Shown: positions 59,900-64,000 of the stretch, in pieces
Numbering within the stretch: position 1 is the first letter of the stretch
Layout: each line of letters begins with the position of its first letter
NCBI RefSeq assembly: GCF_030182585.1
Contig: NZ_JARXOW010000001.1
Span: 2,356,001 to 2,420,000, forward strand
Direction: 5' to 3'
DNA from: Pedobacter faecalis
GTDB lineage: Bacteria; Bacteroidota; Bacteroidia; Sphingobacteriales; Sphingobacteriaceae
DNA: 64,000 nucleotides
Program-made: the position numbers and the translations under genes
The notes under the pieces: generated by a model
Database searches by the model: none
Told to the model about the DNA's origin: nothing
What the model saw: the letters and a program-made list of their open reading frames with translations, nothing else

Positions 59900-61759
59900 T
59901 TGAGTACACTAATTGCAGCTGAAAACCTTGGCCATGCTTATCATGAGGAATGGCTTTTTAAGAATCTCACCCTGGGCATTCAAACCGGACAGCGCGTTGC
60001 GCTGGTCGGAATAAACGGTGCCGGTAAAAGTACTTTGCTGAAACTGCTTGCCGAACGCTTTCTTCCCCTGGAGGGCAAGATCGTTAAAAATAAAAGCGTG
60101 CGTATTGGTTTTCTTGATCAGGAGCCCTCCTTCCCTGACGGTTATTCGATCAGTGATTTTATATTTTCCCAGGAAAACAAACAGCAACAGTTGATCCGGG
60201 AATATGAGGAACTGATTGAACAGGAGCATCCCGATGAAAATGAACTGAACCGCCTGTACGGAGAGTTGAGTGAGCATAACGCCTGGGAATACGAGCATGA
60301 GATCAAAACGATCCTGAGCCGTATGGGCATTACGCAGCTTCAGCAGAAGATTTCTACGCTTTCGGGCGGACAGAAAAAGAGGCTGGCTTTGTCTAAACTG
60401 CTTATCGAAGATCCGGATATCTATGTGCTGGACGAACCGACCAACCACCTGGATATAGACACGATTGAATGGCTGGAGAAATTGCTTACCTCGGGCAACA
60501 AGACGGTATTGCTTGTGACACACGACAGGTATTTCCTGGATAATGTATGCAACACCATCGTGGAGCTGGACCGTGGAAAGATGTATGTATACAACGGTAA
60601 ATACGCTTATTTCTTAGAGAAAAAATCGGAGCGTGAAGCTGCCGACGAGGCGACTTTCCAGAAGAATAAGAACCTCCTGAAAAAGGAATTGGAATGGATG
60701 CGCCGTATGCCTCAGGCAAGGGCCACGAAATCTCAGGCGAGAATAGATGCTTTCTACGATTTGGAATCTAAAACTAAACAAAGATCTGATAATCAAAGTA
60801 TTACGCTCAATATCAAGATGGCCAGACAGGGCGGTAAGATTTTGGAGCTGGATCATGTAGGTATTGCCTTTGAAGGAAAGGAAATATTCCGTGACTTCTC
60901 TTATGTCTTTAAGAAGGGCGACCGGATTGGTTTGGCCGGAAAAAACGGGACTGGCAAGAGTACCTTACTTAATATCATTACAGGTGATCTGAAGCCGCAG
61001 CAGGGAACGGTTAGCATCGGCGAGACTACGGTTTATGGTTATTACAAACAAGGCGGACTAAGCTTCAACGATAAGGACCGGGTGATTGACGTGGTGAAGT
61101 CTGAAGCGGAATATATACAGATGGCGAACGGTCAGCAGATCTCCGCATCGCAGCTGCTGACCTTATTTCTCTTCCCCCCAAAGAAGCAGCATGGGATGGT
61201 TGAGAAACTGAGTGGTGGTGAAAAAAAGCGCTTACACCTGATGCGTGTGTTGATGCAAAACCCAAACTTCCTGATACTGGATGAGCCGACGAACGATCTT
61301 GACATTGATACGCTGAATGTGTTAGAGGAATTTCTGGAAGCATTTCAAGGGGTATTAATTCTGGTGTCGCACGACCGATATCTTCTGGATAAAATGAGCG
61401 ATCAGCTGTTTATCCTGGAAGGCAATGCGGAGGTAAAATTGTACAATGGAAATTACTCTGATTACCGCAACAGTTTGGAAGCGGCGACAGCTAAACCTGA
61501 ACTGGTAAAAAAAGCTGAAGTAAAGGAAGAAACGCAGACACCACAAAAGAAACGTTCCTACAAAGAGGAAAAAGAGCTCAACGATATAGAGAAAAGTATA
61601 GCCGACAGGGAAGCACAGATTGCATCTCTGACGCAACTTTTGGCTCAGATCGATGCATCCGATTACATAGCCTTGAAAGAGAAATCGGAAGACATCGAAC
61701 GCCTGAAAAAGGAGCTCGACACGCTTACCGAACGGTGGATAGAACTATCCGATATTTAA
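59900..61759 (+). CDS. ABC-F family ATPase (Uup-like)
   Basis: A 619-residue protein with two ABC domains and no membrane segment. Walker A motifs are GINGAGKSTLL (near 38) and GKNGTGKSTLL (near 350), signatures LSGGQKKRL and LSGGEKKRL, and Walker B motifs YVLDEPTNHLD and LILDEPTNDLD. A linker and a C-terminal coiled coil (about 545-615) complete the Uup-like ABC-F layout. These proteins act on ribosomes or on DNA ends rather than in transport. The start is TTG at 59900; no ATG fits. Two parS sites follow its stop. Confidence 0.92.
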   Translation: MSTLIAAENLGHAYHEEWLFKNLTLGIQTGQRVALVGINGAGKSTLLKLLAERFLPLEGKIVKNKSVRIGFLDQEPSFPDGYSISDFIFSQENKQQQLIREYEELIEQEHPDENELNRLYGELSEHNAWEYEHEIKTILSRMGITQLQQKISTLSGGQKKRLALSKLLIEDPDIYVLDEPTNHLDIDTIEWLEKLLTSGNKTVLLVTHDRYFLDNVCNTIVELDRGKMYVYNGKYAYFLEKKSEREAADEATFQKNKNLLKKELEWMRRMPQARATKSQARIDAFYDLESKTKQRSDNQSITLNIKMARQGGKILELDHVGIAFEGKEIFRDFSYVFKKGDRIGLAGKNGTGKSTLLNIITGDLKPQQGTVSIGETTVYGYYKQGGLSFNDKDRVIDVVKSEAEYIQMANGQQISASQLLTLFLFPPKKQHGMVEKLSGGEKKRLHLMRVLMQNPNFLILDEPTNDLDIDTLNVLEEFLEAFQGVLILVSHDRYLLDKMSDQLFILEGNAEVKLYNGNYSDYRNSLEAATAKPELVKKAEVKEETQTPQKKRSYKEEKELNDIEKSIADREAQIASLTQLLAQIDASDYIALKEKSEDIERLKKELDTLTERWIELSDI

Positions 61760-61772
61760 TGTAATTTTGTGT

Positions 61773-61788
61773 TGTTCCACGTGAAACA
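61773..61788. promoter_or_regulatory. parS site 1 (ParB binding)
   Basis: TGTTCCACGTGAAACA is identical to the Bacillus subtilis type of parS sequence, the 16-bp site bound by chromosomal ParB. It lies 13 bases after the ABC-F stop and 38 bases before the mnmG ATG. Confidence 0.9.
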
Positions 61789-61796
61789 AAAAGGAC

Positions 61797-61812
61797 TGTT
61801 CCACGTGGAACC
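61797..61812. promoter_or_regulatory. parS site 2 (ParB binding)
   Basis: TGTTCCACGTGGAACC contains a perfect 14-bp palindrome (GTTCCACGTGGAAC) and differs from consensus parS at two positions. It starts 24 bases after the start of site 1, so the two may be bound together. Confidence 0.8.
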
Positions 61813-61826
61813 TTAATAAAACAAGG

Positions 61827-63689
61827 ATGTTTAAAGAATACGATGTGATTGTGGTAGGTGCCGGACACGCCGGTTGTGAAGCTGCGGCAGCAGCGGCAAA
61901 CTTGGGCTCGTCTGTATTGCTGATTACCATGAATATGGAAACCATTGCTCAAATGAGCTGCAACCCGGCTATGGGGGGCGTAGCCAAAGGTCAGATTGTG
62001 CGGGAGATTGATGCTATGGGAGGCTATTCTGGCATCATTAGCGACAAAACGACGCTCCAGTTTCGCATGCTCAACCTTTCTAAGGGTCCGGCAATGTGGA
62101 GTCCGAGGAGCCAGAACGACCGTAAGCGCTTTGCTGAAGAGTGGCGGCTTGCACTGGAACGCACGCCAAATGTCGACTTCTGGCAAGATATGGTATCCTC
62201 TCTAATCGTTAAAAACAATACTGTTATAGGCGTAAAAACTTCCATCGGAAGTGAGATATACGGAAAGGCAGTGGTGCTTACAAATGGTACTTTTTTGAAT
62301 GGAAAGATTCATATTGGGGAGAAGAAATTTGGCGGAGGAAGAACAGGGGAAAAAGCCGCAACCGGGCTTACGGAACAACTCACCGAGCTCGGCTTTGAAG
62401 CAGGCAGGATGAAGACCGGTACACCTCCAAGAATCGATGGTCGCTCGCTAAACTACACCGTGATGGAGGAGCAGTGGGGGGATGAAAATCCAGGAAAATT
62501 CTCATATCTCGATATACCGCGATCGACCGAGCAACGCTGTTGCTGGATCACCTATACAAACAGCCGGGTTCACGAAACACTCAAAGAAGGTTTTGAAAAA
62601 TCCCCAATGTTTACCGGACGGATTAAAGGATTAGGTCCCCGTTATTGCCCGTCCATAGAAGATAAAATAAACCGCTTTGCAGAGCGCGACAGGCACCAGA
62701 TTTTCGTTGAGCCGGAAGGCTGGAATACCTGCGAAATTTATGTCAACGGTTTTTCTACATCCTTACCTGAAGATGTGCAGTACAAAGCGCTCACCCAGAT
62801 ACCGGGTTTTGAAAATGCAAAGATGTTTAGGCCAGGCTATGCGATTGAGTACGACTACTTCCCTCCTACCCAATTGGATTTAACACTGGAGACTAAATTG
62901 ATCAGCAATCTGTTTTTCGCAGGACAGATTAACGGTACCACCGGTTATGAAGAAGCAGCGAGCCAGGGTTTCATTGCAGGAATAAACGCACATCTGAAAA
63001 TTAACGATGCGCATGAATTGATTATGAAGCGCTCTGAATCTTACATAGGTGTACTCATCGACGACCTGGTTACCAAAGGCACGGAGGAACCTTACCGCAT
63101 GTTTACGTCACGGGCAGAACACCGCTTGCTTTTACGCCAGGACAATGCTGATATTCGCTTGTCGCCAATTGGCTATAAGCTGGGGCTAATTGATGATGAA
63201 CGCATGGAGCGCGTGAATGCCAAGATTTCTGACTCCGATGACATTGTCGCATTCACTAAAGCGCAGTCGGTAGAGCGCAATGAGATAAACGCTTTGCTGG
63301 AGCAGATGAATACCAGTCCCCTGACACAGAACGTTAAGCTCTTTAACTTACTAACCCGGCCACAACTTGACATTAACGCACTGAGGAAAGCACATCCCGG
63401 GTTAGACGAATATTTATCAAAGTATTCTGAAGAGACCATTCAGCAGGCTGAGATCAAGATCAAATATGAAAGCTACTTTCAGAAGGAGCAGGAAATAGTC
63501 GATAAAATGCAGAAGATGGAAGACAAAGACATTAATCCCGACTTTGACTATACAAAGCTCGTATCCTTGTCAAAAGAAGCCAGGGAAAAGCTTTTGAAGA
63601 TTAAGCCCCGTACTTTGGGCCAGGCTTCAAGAATTTCAGGCGTTTCGCCCTCAGATATATCTGTTTTGATGGTGCATATCACAAAATAG
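61827..63689 (+). CDS. mnmG: tRNA uridine 5-carboxymethylaminomethyl modification enzyme MnmG (GidA)
   Basis: A 620-residue FAD protein. [19 protein letters not shown] (about 9-27) binds [54 protein letters not shown] and [19 protein letters not shown] are MnmG signatures. With MnmE it builds the cmnm5 group on the wobble uridine of several tRNAs. Length and start (ATG preceded by AAGG) are normal. In many bacteria it lies near the replication origin, which agrees with the parS pair directly upstream. Confidence 0.97.
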   Translation: MFKEYDVIVVGAGHAGCEAAAAAANLGSSVLLITMNMETIAQMSCNPAMGGVAKGQIVREIDAMGGYSGIISDKTTLQFRMLNLSKGPAMWSPRSQNDRKRFAEEWRLALERTPNVDFWQDMVSSLIVKNNTVIGVKTSIGSEIYGKAVVLTNGTFLNGKIHIGEKKFGGGRTGEKAATGLTEQLTELGFEAGRMKTGTPPRIDGRSLNYTVMEEQWGDENPGKFSYLDIPRSTEQRCCWITYTNSRVHETLKEGFEKSPMFTGRIKGLGPRYCPSIEDKINRFAERDRHQIFVEPEGWNTCEIYVNGFSTSLPEDVQYKALTQIPGFENAKMFRPGYAIEYDYFPPTQLDLTLETKLISNLFFAGQINGTTGYEEAASQGFIAGINAHLKINDAHELIMKRSESYIGVLIDDLVTKGTEEPYRMFTSRAEHRLLLRQDNADIRLSPIGYKLGLIDDERMERVNAKISDSDDIVAFTKAQSVERNEINALLEQMNTSPLTQNVKLFNLLTRPQLDINALRKAHPGLDEYLSKYSEETIQQAEIKIKYESYFQKEQEIVDKMQKMEDKDINPDFDYTKLVSLSKEAREKLLKIKPRTLGQASRISGVSPSDISVLMVHITK

Positions 63690-63831
63690 AACATATAGCA
63701 TTGATTATCAACTAGATATAATACAAACAGCGCTAATTTTAATGAACGATTTTTAAGCGATTTAAGACATTATTTAGAAATCGGAGACATATTTATCATA
63801 AAGAAGATATAATTGATTATAAGGCCTTAAA
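63690..63831. other. AT-rich intergenic region after mnmG
   Basis: This 142-base stretch is AT-rich but shows no gene, no convincing terminator and no exact DnaA box. It may hold the promoter of the following lipoprotein gene. Confidence 0.4.
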
Positions 63832-64000
63832 ATGCGAAATTCAGAGATTCTGTTTAAAACCATGATCACATGCATGGGCGTTGGACTGATGTACAGTTGC
63901 GCGAGTATTCAGCAGCCCCAAGGTGGCCCCAGAGATGAGACGCCGCCTAAGGTTGTAAGGATGCTGCCCGAAGATAAGACCGTAAATTTCAAATCGAAGG
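63832..64000 (+). CDS. Start of a lipoprotein with Ig-like domains (partial)
   Basis: The ATG at 63832 opens 56 codons that run off the window. A hydrophobic segment is followed by a lipobox-like VGLMYSCASIQ and then QQPQGGPRDETPPKVVRMLP, the standard beginning of Bacteroidota lipoproteins with an N-terminal bacterial Ig-like (Big_5/SbsA-type) domain. The remainder is outside the window, so length and further domains are unknown. Confidence 0.75.
   Translation, partial: MRNSEILFKTMITCMGVGLMYSCASIQQPQGGPRDETPPKVVRMLPEDKTVNFKSK

Overview
The window looks like chromosomal DNA of a Bacteroidota bacterium, most likely family Sphingobacteriaceae (Pedobacter-like). The reasons are a fused LpxC/FabZ protein, a PorX-type regulator with a PglZ domain, families largely confined to Bacteroidota (DUF4175, DUF6266, HYC_CC_PP, DUF3857 transglutaminase pairs), weak Shine-Dalgarno sites, and many TAnnTTTG promoter boxes (TATCTTTG, TACCTTTG, TAACTTTG). 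No rRNA or complete tRNA gene, intact insertion sequence or CRISPR array was seen. The genus assignment is inference.

Left part (1-31.4 kb), mostly housekeeping. 1-6.5 kb is a minus-strand signalling operon: a large CHASE3/GAF hybrid kinase with three receivers, a receiver-kinase, a lone receiver, CheR and a receiver-less CheB, running into another probable receiver gene. It is followed by a YpfJ-like zinc peptidase, gltX divergent from a membrane sensor kinase, and a TetR-TolC-HlyD-MFS efflux operon behind an 18-bp palindromic operator. Then come ppc, a peroxiredoxin-thioredoxin-small protein operon, periplasmic genes (degenerate FAD protein, YceI), a metal-linked trio (barrel, HMA, HYC_CC_PP), cyclophilin, exonuclease III, 5-formyl-THF cyclo-ligase, efp, an ABC ATPase and the lipid A operon lpxD-lpxC/fabZ-lpxA. 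An HD hydrolase sits upstream of that operon, divergent from porX (31.5-33.1 kb).

Middle part (33-47.6 kb), accessory. A DUF4143 ATPase and two DUF3857 proteins lead into an AT-rich, one-stranded island (38.5-46.8 kb) of small genes. It holds an Imm52-type immunity protein, five small membrane proteins of one architecture, two PH-like membrane proteins, several unrecognised soluble or secreted proteins, an ORF6N protein, and fragments of an Rhs/YD-repeat toxin. No intact toxin is present. I read it as an orphan-immunity (polyimmunity) locus, built around or left over from a decayed Rhs cassette.

Right part (47.7-64 kb), core again: a quinone-reductase-like enzyme, DUF6266, tsaE, alanine dehydrogenase, a PBP4-type peptidase, a PDZ aspartyl protease, a lipoprotein, a cold-shock protein, a glycerophosphodiesterase, a giant DUF4175 protein, ybeY, an ABC-F ATPase and mnmG. 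Two parS-like ParB sites lie directly upstream of mnmG, which suggests the right end is near the replication origin. An Ig-like lipoprotein gene runs off the end.
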